The notes under the pieces: generated by a model
Databases searched by the model: none
Told to the model about the DNA's origin: nothing
Seen by the model: the letters and a program-made list of their open reading frames with translations, nothing else
In this document: positions 1 to 11,800 of the stretch, one piece after another
How the letters are laid out: each line of letters opens with the position of its first letter
How positions within the stretch are numbered: the stretch's first letter is position 1
From: Zychaea mexicana
Lineage: Eukaryota; Mucoromycota; Mucoromycetes; Mucorales; Lichtheimiaceae
DNA: 64,000 nucleotides
Direction of reading: 5' to 3'
Assembly: GCF_025766255.1 (NCBI RefSeq)
Contig: NW_026516711.1
Coordinates: forward strand, 246,198 to 310,197
Position numbers and translations under genes: made by a program

Positions 1-880
1 AAGGGTTATTTGACACAGTATGGGCAAATTTTCTTCGCCATACAAGCAGAACTATCAGCTCGCTAGCCATTAAAATGTAGTATGAGAAAGCTGCTGTGCA
101 ATGTAATCCACGACTATTAACACGCAGAAGATGATCAGGCTAGAAACTTTGTCTTCCTGCAGCAGTTTCTCCGGTTTGGCATGTGGGGCGGTGGAATCAT
201 CCTCATGTCATTCCACCACCGAATATTAAAATTCGCCTTCTTGCTTTCTGCTGCTTAAAATCTTCAAATGGTCCAAAAAATCCGTATATCAGCATTAGCG
301 ATCATATTCACAGGCTTTTTAATACTGGTAGCAGCAGTAGTTCAAAGGACCTCACACTGCTAATGACAAGAATGGTAATAATACTACGGATGACTTAGCA
401 CCTCCACTATCACAACCAGAAAAGGGTGGTGATGATCCTGGTTCGGCGTCACACAAACAGAAACCAGATGCAGCTACCACATACAGGTGTACGTGTGCCT
501 ACAGACAATGGTCAAAACCTGTATAATGCCGTTCCACAGATCACTAAAAAGTGCTGCCAAGGACGAGGCACCTATGACTCAGCGATGAATCTGAATCGAT
601 ACTATTCCGTTACCATGAATGTGGATTACGTAGCATGAAGGAGACGGAACTTTGGCTATTGTTTTGCCGAGAAAAAGAAATCAAAAAGACGAGAAAAAAG
701 TGCACAGCTACTAGTTGAACTATTTAATTACTTGATAGGCTTGACTTTCTCTTTTTGCTAGCATTTCTCCATGGGAAACTACTATATGCTTTGTGTTAAA
801 ACTTATTATAAAGGTTGCTTTAGAGTTATGATTGTTGTATAAAATAGTCTTACCTTGTCATTCCAGGCGCAATTAGTAAA
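1..880. other. Left-edge region without a resolved gene
   Basis: No complete gene can be built here. On the plus strand an ATG at 268 opens a 31-residue frame whose middle is strongly hydrophobic (isoleucine, leucine, valine, alanine) and could be one membrane segment. A separate exon-like stretch at 341-486, preceded by AG and followed by GT, encodes about 48 polar, acidic residues rich in Asn, Asp and Pro. The two are in different frames and I could not join them with a credible intron. They may be the end of a gene starting outside the window, or a decayed gene. The TIR-bounded transposon begins at about 881. Confidence 0.3.
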
Positions 881-894
881 TAACGGGTGTCACT

Positions 895-920
895 AAAAAT
901 GGTGCACCGAGATTTGTGAC
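895..920 (+). repeat. Left terminal inverted repeat of the MULE
   Basis: Bases 897-920 pair in inverted orientation with 4038-4061 (23 of 24), and 895-908 pair perfectly with 4066-4079. The palindromic core GGTGCACC recurs. The likely element end is about 14 bases further out, next to the 10-bp direct repeat at 871-880. Confidence 0.8.
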
Positions 921-1055
921 TTGGAAAATATGCTTTTTTCTCTTCGGTTCCTGAAAGAACGCTTTGAACTACACTCCAAGCAAAATCTACTGTTCAAAAT
1001 ATAACAATGTCCAAATACATTACCTTTTTTCGAAGAAAATTTGTTAAGGACTCCT

Positions 1056-3174
1056 ATGAAGAGGAGGCTCCCGCCTATTTTGACTCCAAAAGCGAAAAGT
1101 ACTATTTTCGACAAAGCATCTAGTCCTTCACGACACTCAATCAAACTTACTCAAAACTTTTCGATTTTTGACAGGTACGTAAAACTGAATTTGGACATTG
1201 GATGGTCTATGCGCAAGGTTTATGGTCCTCGAAAACAAAAGCACAATATCCATCGCTACAAGAAGAAATGCAATGGTTTCGTCCGCTGCACTAGAGAGGC
1301 CTGCAAATTCTATGGCAAACATTTGCGCTCTCGCTGCGATTTTGAACAAATTCATAAACAATGCCAGCTTGGGTGTATGCGCTGCGGAGGCGATTTAGAG
1401 CACGTTGACACTTGTAAAACAGAGGCGTTCTACTATTTCGACGGCAGTAAATGCACTGTTAAGCAGATCGGCACACATGACCACGAACAATATACTGCGA
1501 AGCATCTATCGGAAGTAGAGAAGGAAACACTGGCAGAGAGAATACGAAGTGATCCAACGGTGACACCCAAGGCAGCAATTCATGGCAACAACAAGCGAAC
1601 TGGGGAAATCGTTGAATCGATCATTAAGATCAACCCAATTCTTGGCACGAGGGACAGAGCCGAGTATGAAATCAACGAAGTACGCGAGGAACGAGATATT
1701 CCAAGAAAAGGTGAATTTCTCGGCGACTTGGGCAAGATTATGAATGAGTTCCCTGGGTACTTCCTCCACGCCCACGTTCTACCAGGCTCATTCTTTTTGG
1801 CGTATCGGTCACCGACTCTTAAAGAATATGTTCACTTTCAAGATTTTCCGGCTGTTACCGATGTCACTTTCAAGGCATTCGAGAAAGGATACTATCTCTG
1901 CTCAACAGTGATCTATGTTCCTGAGCTGAAAAGACACACAGTGATCTTCCAAGCTGTCCTGGATGGCCTTTCACAAACCTACTTTGCCCAATACTTTTTT
2001 GCATTCTTCAGAGTACAACGTTAAGTTTGAAGGCAACAATTCCTTTCTCGGTATGATGATGGATTTCTCTTTGGCACAAAGGAATGGATTTCTGCAAGCC
2101 TACACACAGTACACCAGAAAGGATGACGGCATGCGGTTCCTAAAAGGGTGCTATATGCACTGGATGCAATCCGCTCAACGTCTCAACAGCAATCACAGCA
2201 TCGTTCTACCCGAATCCAGCGAACGATTTCGTGAACTGACCTGCATCATTCGGACAACTGAAGATGCTGATGAATTTTGCCGTAGTTGTAAGGAACTGGT
2301 GACAAATTTCAAGCATACTTTCAAATGGCTCAAATGGTGGCTACAACCATCTATAAGCAGCATGATTTTTCGACATCGCTCAAGCATGAATGACGCCCTC
2401 CGCAGCCACCCTTATCGTACCACAAATGCAGTGCAAGCGTCCCATAGAGATTTATACCGAGATACTGTACACAACTTGCCTATATCTCTAGCGCTTCCAC
2501 AAACGTTGAATTATATCCGCTCAGATGAATTGACACTGAAAAACTATGAAGAAAATGCGGTGCCTGCTTCATACAACAGAGCACCACGACAAACTCGTAA
2601 ACGATCAAAGAAAAACTTTGACAATGATGGACGTGCTCCGGATGTTTTCGGTAAACTTGTTAATGATGTTACCACCGATCAACAACCACTGGACCATTTT
2701 CTTTATGACGACCAAGCTGAAAGCAAGACACTATCACAAGCAGAACAAACCTCCAACAAGAGCACCATGCCCTTCGCCAAAAGACTTTCGAAAGAGGATA
2801 TCAAAGCAGTATCACAGCAAGATATCTTGAATAAGATTGATGAACGCGCCCTGCACCTTTTGGATATGAAAGTCGATCCGTTCACGTTGAAAGAAATTGA
2901 GACAATGGCTGAGAACTTGGAGACAGGGTCAGACGAAATAATGCAGTATATTATGGGTGTCGAGATGAAGAATGAAAAGAAGAAGCAAGAAGTGAAGGAG
3001 AAAAATGCAATGAGCAAGACCAAAGAAAAGATGAAGACGGAGAAGAAAACAGAGAAAACGATGGACACGAAAACTGAAAACAAGCAGAAGAAAAGAAAAC
3101 AACCGGAAAATGAAGCTGAGGACTTATGGCCAGTAACAGGAAAAGTCTTCGAAGAGAACCATGGTGAATTTTAA
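1056..3174 (+). pseudogene. MULE transposase with GCM/WRKY-type zinc finger, frameshifted
   Basis: The frame opens at an ATG at 1056 and encodes, at about 1200-1490, a basic stretch followed by spaced Cys and His residues ending in GTHDH, the layout of the GCM/WRKY-type zinc finger found at the N-terminus of many MULE transposases. The DDE core follows: first Asp codon at 1860-1862, second at 2062-2064 (MMMDFSLAQ), and a Cys-x2-His motif with codons at 2149-2151 and 2158-2160. The two halves are in different frames; a single-base shift at about 2008-2012 separates them. A TTNA motif at 2419-2430, normally followed by a residue and Glu in the family, is here followed by Val-Gln. The C-terminal 110 residues are Lys/Glu-rich and stop at 3174. 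Transposase identity is well supported; activity is unlikely. Confidence 0.75.
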
Positions 3175-3262
3175 TGGATTATTGGAGCGATTGACAGTAT
3201 AACTGAATTCAATTCAATAGTTTCGTCCATCGAGAGATCCCGCTCGATTGCTCGTTTGGAAT

Positions 3263-3760
3263 TAGCAAATCAAAGCTGACGGATGGTGTGGATATCGTGC
3301 CCTTGCTCTCCAATTTCATGGTGACAAGATCAATATATCAAGGTCAAACAAGCAATTCTTGATCAGCTTTTTGCGAACTATGATTTCTACCGCGATACTC
3401 TATGGAACGGACGTGAGGTCATAATGCAAAATGCGATCAAACGAATGGAATATGGTATCACACCAGAAACAGCACAATACCAGAAGTACACTTGCTGCAG
3501 ATGCATATACTGTACCGATTGCAGTATATGATGATCGCTTGGATTGAACAGTGTTTTGTACTTGCCTTTTACTATCCCAAAGGGAACCAATCGACAACCG
3601 CAGCCAATAACTCTTTTTCTTAGCTCAAATCACTTTAACGCAATGGACCTCGTTCCATCCAGAGCACGACATATGGAGTGGCCACCCGTCAGACCTTATC
3701 ATGAGATAGGTTGGCATCGTCTTGGCTTAAGAGAGATTACAAGACTACATGGCAGTTAGA
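3263..3760 (+). pseudogene. OTU-like cysteine protease domain, broken into four frames
   Basis: Downstream of the transposase stop, the active-site block DGWCGYRALA is encoded with the Cys codon at 3287-3289. It continues in another frame from 3343 (VKQAILDQLFANYDFYRD), then from 3491 (LAADAYTVPIAVYDD), then from about 3544 with the histidine block PITLFLSSNHF, His codon at 3631-3633. In OTU-family cysteine proteases (deubiquitinase fold) the Cys and His blocks occur in this order and at about this spacing. The domain lies inside the TIRs, so it belongs to the transposon, probably as the C-terminal part of the same polyprotein or as a second ORF. At least three frameshifts inactivate it. Confidence 0.75.
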
Positions 3761-4037
3761 AGACGCTTGATCCGAAAACGAGAAACAAATTTTTCATAGA
3801 CATTGGCACAAGTGTCATATAAAAACAGCAGAATAGAGTTTATTAAATATTACCAAATATCATAAATTTCGGTTTACACAGTGCCAGAGCTAAAGCAAAG
3901 TTTAAAAGAGAAATTAATATATGGGATGCATATACGAACGGTAGAAACCGCAGGAGAGAAAGGAGTGATGGGTGCACTTTTTCTGGTACTTTGTCGGTGC
4001 ACTGTTTTTGTGCGCCTCGAACCACCGTCACATCGCT

Positions 4038-4079
4038 GTCACAAGTCTCGGTGCACCATTTCGGCGGTGCACCATTTTT
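4038..4079 (-). repeat. Right terminal inverted repeat, internally duplicated
   Basis: It contains two tandem copies of the GGTGCACC-ATTT motif (4050-4061 and 4066-4079). Two weaker relatives (GGTGCACTTTTT at about 3971 and GGTGCACTGTTTTT at about 3996) lie further inside, as in subterminal transposase-binding repeats. The tandem copies make the right end longer than the left. Confidence 0.75.
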
Positions 4080-4454
4080 CGGTAGAATTAATAAAAGGAT
4101 CATATGCTATTATGCGTTGTTATCAAGCATGAATTTAGCATAGTGTGTATCCATATCGTTGCAGCTTTGCTGTCGATGCTAGCAATAGCGTATTCTGCGA
4201 CGACACATTGTAAGCTATTCATAATTCCACGTCACTGTTTCTAGCAAATGGATATCGTGTAAGATTTATCGTTCAACATAGCAACGAGTTTCAGCTGATT
4301 TCGTGTTGTGGAACACGGTGAATGTAAGTTGCATAGAATGATGACTCATCAAAGCGTTTCAGGCGCGTTTATCGAGCATAAAAAGTGTTAAAAAAACAGT
4401 TCCACTAACTGACGGTACCTCTTTATCCATGTAGTATTTGCTCGTAAGATAAGA

Positions 4455-7327
4455 ATGTTAATGGAGGACAAAAAAGACAGACATAGTGATACGACAGTCG
4501 GCTCTTTTTATCCCAATTTCCCCAGCGAAAAATCCCAGCCACATGGAGGATCATTTGTGCACCGCGAAAGTTTCGTTTTACGTATAAGGAAACTCTTGCC
4601 TATGAGTCATCTCAATGACACATTATTGCTGCATAAAAGACGAGGACGTACTGCGCGACGACGGAAACTTGTAGCCGGAATGCACGATACCGCCAAAGAA
4701 TCACGAGGACGAGGTGAATGCTTTCACTTTCTCATTTTCGATTGCTCATCTCTATAAAATGATCGATCAATTAAACTCATTAACCATTTTTTTTGGCATA
4801 AATCACGTTTGAATGAAAAATAATACATAAGTCGTTCGAGATAAAACATATGACAAGTTCCTCGACTGGTTGCGACAGCATAACTTTCCTAAATCCAAGC
4901 TTGTCTTGGCAGAGTTTCCAGGTAACATCTGGATAAACAAGACATTTAAGTTGAAATAAACGTTATCTCTCGAACTTGTACTGACAAAGGGATTAAAATG
5001 TCATTATCATCATCATAGAAACGGGTCGTGGTATGTATCATCATCACAGCTATAAATATTTATAAAAACTGTCTTCTGTTGCCAACCTTATACATCATGA
5101 AATTTTTACTGCTAGGTATGATGGCAACGTCTGATATTGAGGTAATAAGATGAACATAGAGCAATGGGAAAGAGAAAGAAGCATACTAATGATCCCATAG
5201 CCTGGTGAAGTCATTGTTTCCGTACCAAAACAGTTTCTTATCTGCAATGACACTTTGCAAAAAGTATACGGACAACATCCGTTAAGCATGCATCAACTGC
5301 TCGCGCTTCATTTATGCTTTCTCAAGCGTGACCCGAACTCTTGGTGGAAACCTTACGTCGATTTGTTGCCCAGCCACTTTAATACGATGCCCGTCAAATA
5401 CCCCAAGATATTGGCGGATCATCTGCCTACCTCTTTGAAAGGTATAGAATCTGTGCATTTTGCATATGCACTATTATGTTTAGTCCGTAAAAGTAAAAGA
5501 GTTGATGATGGTGCTGCGTATGTAGTAGGAAGCTAATTGGAGATTCATGTAACAGATGAGGTTTCACAGCAGATCAGAAAGTTGGAGTCAGACTATGCGA
5601 GTGCATTACGCTTTCTAAAGGTATGCTCTACCAGGAATAATTGAACAAAAGAGAGAGAGAGAAAGAGAGAGGGAGATAGGACATCTGTGTGTACACAAAC
5701 ATACATACGCAAGAACTCTCCTTTCCTGCTCTGCTCCTTATGCTGTGTGACACTTCCTATACGAAAGAGAACTAATATTATTATAGATGCGAAACTTACA
5801 TGAAACTGTTAGCTATGAGGAATATGAATGGGCATGGTTATGTGGTATGCTCTCGTCTCTTTTCTTGTTTTCGTCGTGAGATCTGTGTCCCTCCAAACTA
5901 TGTCTGAAACTATGAACATACGTATCGCTAAAAAAGGAAGTTTTTTGACAGTGAATACCAGATGTATCCATATGTCAACCATGGATGCTACAGCCAAAGG
6001 AGGAAATATTGCTATGGCCATTTTGCTTGATTTTTTGAATCACTCCTGGGAAGCCAAGGTAACAGACAGGCGGTGCTCAATATCTACATGGTGGAATGCA
6101 AGGGTAGGAAAGGGAAGGAAGCTGCATACTAATGTAAGGGTGGCGGCACCTGTGCGCGTAGATTGAAAGCGGATTTAATGTTCGCACTCAGTGTTTTGAG
6201 ATTCGTACGTTGACACCTTACAAAAAGGGCGAACAGGTAAATAATAACATGTACATTACATAGCATATTAGTTAATGAGTTTGGCGTCGGTCACTGTACA
6301 CCGATAACGGCGAGAGTAGACAAGAGCAGTCTGCGAACCTAGATACTTAAAACGAAACGTTCTGCTTATTTTCCTTGTGTGCAGGTATTTATCAACTACG
6401 GACCACACGACAATATGGCAATATTACGGGAATATGGCTTCGTTATACCCGACAATGTGTTCAACTATGTCTCACTTGACCAAGAGGTCTGGTGTTTGTT
6501 TGACGAAATGGAAACCGCACGCGGATCACGGCTTAAAAAAGCGATTTTGGAGAAAGAGGGGTACGTGATGAGAAAATAAAGCGTTATAGCGCTGTTTGTC
6601 TCTGTGGCTCTTCGTATGCATACAGGGTGGGCTCTAACGTAAAATGCTTATTCTTTTGGTTAATGATTTTAGATATGCAGGGTGAGTAGTTATTGCGAAC
6701 AGACAGATAAGGAAGGGGGAGGGGAAGGGAGAGAGGAACTAATAGTGGGATAAGGGATGTGGAATTAGCGAGGGAAAAAACAAGATGTTGGTTAGTGTGG
6801 TTCTCACAACAGCTTTGTTAACTACAACAAAACAACAACATTAAGGGATTACTCTATCAAACGACGCGAAATATCATTCCGGTTGCTTAGTGCCCTACGA
6901 CTGTTAGCAATTGATGGTTCCAACTCGCGCGTAGCATTGGATCAAAGATATCTCGAATGGCAAGGCGCTGTTATGGGCGAAACAGAAATAATAAGTCAAG
7001 ACAATGAACGGCGGGTACTGATCATGCTAAAGTCGATATGCGATCGAGTCATTCAATCAGCGAGTGACGAACAAAAGACGCTGCTTGTAAGTACTCCTCA
7101 TAATTGTAAAGCGCACACGTACTTCCAACCTATTACACCCCTCTCTCCACTATTTCCAAATCAACTGAAGTTTAATCGTTATTAAGGGCATCAACTCGAA
7201 CGAGCCGCAAAAAAATGGCGTCCATCCATTCGCACTAAGGTTTTTGCATCAAATCTGGGAGGAAACCGAAGATATTGCAAGATCGACTGTATTGGACATT
7301 GAAGAAAGAATAGGACAGATGATATGA
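4455..7327 (+). CDS. SET-domain protein methyltransferase, SETD3/SETD4-RKM type, 12 exons
   Basis: Exons: 4455-4713, 4841-4921, 5019-5030, 5116-5141, 5201-5441, 5556-5620, 5787-5844, 5952-6058, 6162-6236, 6385-6560, 6846-7086, 7187-7327; about 493 aa. All junctions are GT-AG and in phase. The split SET domain begins with GRGMMATSDIEPGEVIVSVP (about aa 116), then the insert typical of the Rubisco-LSMT/SETD3/SETD4 class (LPSHFNTMP), EWAWLCVNTRC, the NHS motif (aa 277-279) and INYGPHDN with the catalytic Tyr at about aa 313. The C-terminal 120 residues fit the Rubisco LSMT substrate-binding domain. Family members methylate lysines of ribosomal proteins and elongation factors, or actin histidine; the substrate here cannot be told. 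The first exon is basic and not conserved in the family, so the true start could be a later ATG in exon 1. Exon 3 is only 12 bases. Confidence 0.85.
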
Positions 7328-8893
7328 TTTGTATATTATGTGTGTGTGTGTGTACAAAACGAGAAAAAAAAGGACAATGACAACAAAAAGAGTAAAGAAA
7401 AAACTACTACTATGATGGTACTACGGGGATTGACAGGAAAAGAGTGCTACTGAATTTGTGTTGGTGCTGATGATTTTACTGATTATGATGGTGCTGGTTG
7501 GTGTTGTATGACACAATTGTTGATGCTGTGATGTAGATATATTTCCATTAAAGAATATCGGTTGCGTCTTGGGCTAATGCAAAACTTCATCTTGGTGGTC
7601 GCTTGACGGGGGGTGGATAGGGCCGAGGAAGGGCGGGCTTGGTTGGTCTGTCTGGTGGCATGCCGTTGGATGGTAAATTGAAGTTGATGAGTGAAAAGAG
7701 CAAAAAAGATGATATGTAAATGAGTTGCTCAAGCAGCTGTAGGTGGCTGTTATAGCAATGGCAGTTAGAGGGAGGGGAGAGAGAGGTACCTTTTGAATTG
7801 ACAAGCAGGATTGAAAGCGAAAGCCAAGGCCCTTTTATAGTTTACATTGTTACCCGCCAAATTTCTGCAGTAATCACGATGGATGGCTTACTGCTTTGCT
7901 GTCAAAAGAAAAACAAATGAGTTGGCTAGTGTTACTCCTAAAAAAACTTATTATTAAAGTGCAGGCACTCCCCAAAGTGGGCGTAAAATCGGCAGACAGA
8001 CAGCAGCTCCACTAGGTCACCACCACCAGCATTAAGCAAAGTAAAGCAGCTCAATCGATGCGCATTGGGGGAGTAGTAAGCAAAACAGGTAAATGAAAGT
8101 GGGGGTGTTGATGAGCATGATATGGTTGCGTTGATTTCTTTCTCTCGCTCTCGTTCACTCGTGTCTGTTTCTCAAAGAGATCGTCAGACATGTTTGAAAC
8201 GTCAGACATCTGTGAATTTAATTTGACTTTGTAAAGCATGGCTCATAAAACTGGGGGATTGTTTATTTGCTTGTTTGTTTGTTTGTATGTACACGCAGCG
8301 ATTGTAAATAGAAAAAAAGCATAGCATCCTACGTTTGTATTATTGTTATGTGAGACAACATGCACCAAGAAAAGTAATAATACAGCATCCATAAAAAAAG
8401 AAAGGAAAACAGAGATTGTTGTCAAAATGCAGGAGTAAAGCAAGTCGCACTCGCTCGCTCATTCATTCACTTGTGTTCTCCGAGCATACTGCTATTAAGT
8501 ATGTGGCTGTGTATATGTTCTTCCATACTGATCTCGTGAACCCACATGTATTATACACAGAGAAGCTTGTTGGAACCCACAAGGCACCATCATCATCCCG
8601 AGAAAAAGTGGTGAATATAATAGCTAGTCTAACTTATCTACGTACATGCATTTAGGGGATGACGACACACTATGAGAGATAGCGAGGCGACATTGAAAGG
8701 GGTGCTGGTGAGCACAAACCTTATCTACGGAAATAATTTTGCCTGTCATCTTCAACAGTGACAAGATTTCATATGAGAATGGGTTGATTATCATGCTTGC
8801 GGTCGATGAGCATAAACTCCTATATAAACGTCAATTCTAAAATTCACACTGCTGCAAACCGTATACTGTAGATCTCCCTTTCTCTAATAATCA
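7328..8893. other. Intergenic: SET gene 3' UTR and NADH dehydrogenase upstream region
   Basis: A short TG microsatellite lies at about 7339-7352 and a TTTG tract at about 8263-8284. CATTAAAGAATAT at 7546-7558 may mark the 3' end of the SET gene; the identical 13-mer lies downstream of the RNase H2A gene. Minus-strand frames at 7574-7804 and 8243-8443 are low-complexity and unconvincing. TATATAAACG (8821-8830) is a TATA-like element about 70 bases before the next start codon. Confidence 0.4.
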
Positions 8894-11800
8894 ATGCCTT
8901 TATTTCTTATCGGACGCAAAAGATGTAAGAGTTGTAGTAGTATCTGATACGGTTTTTTTGCGGCTTATGATTACTAGAGTTGAAATATATCTAAACCATC
9001 AGCCCTCACTTCCTTATTGTCATTCTTAGTAATTACTGCTCAGCATCCTGCTACTACTATTGTTCATACTACTCAAATCAGAAATGCAGCTGCAGTAATC
9101 ACCACCCGCGGATTGATAAACAATTCCGGCATCCAACATGCATCGACAACAGATATTACAGGTTCGTGACATGATGATGATAGTGTGCTACATAAAATGC
9201 AAAACGTGGCATTCTAATCATATGCTCTCCGTACATACCAGCACCACCATCACCACCATCAACGGTAGCAGCACCCGCCAGTTGTGAACGACAGCAACTT
9301 ATCCAGATCAAACCAAGACCCAATTTTTGTACCAATCGCCAACAAGACAGTATGTAAAAACATACAATCATAACCGCTTCACTTATTCCAAAACATTTGT
9401 CCTGGCTGTATAATGCTCTAATGTATCCATCCCCATACTGGTACTGGGGGAACAACCGGATTTCTTTTTTTTCTTTATGCTTTCCTGTCGCTACTATCAG
9501 ACCGACATGTTGTGATATTAGGTAAAGACTAAAAAATATTCTAACAGTTTCTACAAGACTTATCTACTGCCGATAAATAATAACTCGTGTCGTTCTATAT
9601 TATACATTTCCTTCTCCTCCGGATATTACAAAATGGGTTTAAAGGATCGGGGTGGGGAGGTACTATATGGTTGTTAGTGCATTTGTGTTTCCGAGAATCC
9701 AGAACAATGGCTAACACACCAATATCCAATATGTGTAACTACAATCGTGGCGGGGCGCAGGGTTCAAACTCATGCAGGAACTCAACAAAGGAAGATACAA
9801 TGTGACCATAATTTCGCCGCGGTAAGCAGTCAAGTAAACAAGACAAAAACGATGCCAGCCACGAAGCTATGTCAAAAACGGGCAACACAGATAGAAGATA
9901 GTATCGAATTTTAACAGGCTATTTTCCTATCTTTAATATGTACTCGATGGCGACCGCGATGCAAATGGCTGGTCGGCTCGCTGGGCAATTGATCTATCAC
10001 CATTTACAATGAAAATGCAACAACAGGAACCATTTTGTATTCACCCCCCTTCTCGCCAGGTAAGAATGCTGCTATAAGATAACTCCCCCTAATACATGTT
10101 ATGCGCAACATGTATATGTTTTGAGCATAGAAATCTTTGAAACATGTGTTTGACAACGCATCACAATAATAAAACAAATCAATATTAATCACATATGCAA
10201 CAGTACTTCGGTCGGCACCATCGAATTCCGTTGCATTACTGAGCCAGTCCGCAGCTACTCAAACAGTATCAGTTATTATCAAGCACAATGTAGTAACATA
10301 GGTAAATATAAGAGTAACTTGAGCTTGGTGAGCATGAAACATTCGGATCGACTTATCAATAAGCTTTATTATTATATTTTGTTGTTTTCAGATTTTGAGA
10401 AACAACAAGTCCTTTGCACGTCGAGAATCGGCGAAAGTACGTTTATGCTTTTGTGTGCAGTAGTACATCAATATGCATTTAAACTGTTTCGGCTTCTGAC
10501 AACACCAATGTTTCTCAATTTAAATGCATACTACGTATGCCATCATATTATTTACCATATGATGATGTTTATTGTTTGTCATCTAAGTAGAGGACGGCGA
10601 ATCCTTTTCACTTACATACGATGCTTTGGTGATTGCCGTCGGATCTTATTGCAACACTTTCGATATACCGGGAGTCAAGGAGCATGCTTACTTTCTAAAG
10701 GATGTTAACGATGCCCGCCGGATACGAAAGCGAATCATTGAATGTAAGTGACGGTTTTGGCAGTGATAGTTAGTAGTAATGGTGGTGTCATAGTAGTAGT
10801 ATCACAGTCCCGACTAGATTGGTTCATGTTTATCCGATCTATCTCACACACACAGATATGAAAACTAAACTAACAGGGGCGATCATCTCTGTATATACTG
10901 ATACTTATTATAGGTTTCGAGGAAGCGTCACGACCTGGCCTTGATGAAAAAAGAAAAAATGACCTCTTACATTTTGTGATTGTAGGAGGCGGACCTACGG
11001 TAAGTAATTGAGAGAGAGCCATGGTGTTTGATGGAAACAGTCTATCAAAACATTATGATTATATTACACAAGATCCGACATAGTGTATCTAGTTTGTAGT
11101 ACCGTGTTATCCCTATTTCCCTCGTTTTCCAGATACAAACAAATTTCTCACACATACACACACTGAAATAATTCAGGGGATCGAGTTTTCCGCCGAGTTG
11201 TACGATTTCATTTCCGACGATGCCATTCGAACCTATCCTGAAGGTTTGGTCTCGCGTGCGCGAATGACACTGTATGATGTAGCACCACAAATACTTGGCT
11301 CGTTTGACTCTCATCTTTCTGAATACACACACGAAAAATTCAAACGCAAAGACATCCAGATTAAAACAAGTAAGTATACTTGAAGATCCGTATTAATAAA
11401 TGTGTCTGGAGTAACATACTCGAGGATACTTCTCACAAAAGAGAAAAGAGATGGTGAACATCATGCACTCGCTGCAAGCAGGGTGTATTCTATTATTGTC
11501 TCAATTATCAATCATAGTATTACTATCACCAAAGTAACAACGTTGCTAACTGCTGTATACCAATCAAAACAACATGCACCTATAGGACGCTTTGTTGATC
11601 AGGTTGAAGGCGATCATCTTGTCATACGTAACGAGGGAAAAGGTATTACCTTGTAACTTAACCGAAACAAACCCTTTATGAGATATGTACTCATTTATTT
11701 GTTCGCCAACAACATCAATGACTCTACAATAACCGCATACCCTGAATGTTATTCAAGTTAGTTCCATATGGTTTACTCGTATGGGCAACAGGACTTATGC

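Larger units (their letters stand above)
881..4085 (+). mobile_element. Decayed Mutator-like element (MULE) with TIRs
   Basis: The element is bounded by inverted termini: bases 897-920 are the reverse complement of 4038-4061 with one mismatch, and a second terminal copy at 4066-4079 exactly inverts 895-908. The shared core reads GGTGCACC followed by an A/T run. Directly outside lie AATTAGTAAA (871-880) and AATTAATAAA (4086-4095), nine of ten bases alike, the size expected of a MULE target-site duplication (8-11 bp). Inside are a zinc-finger/DDE transposase with one frameshift and a broken OTU cysteine-protease domain. Terminal repeats, duplication size and protein content agree on the Mutator superfamily. 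Frame breaks imply the copy is inactive. Confidence 0.8.
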
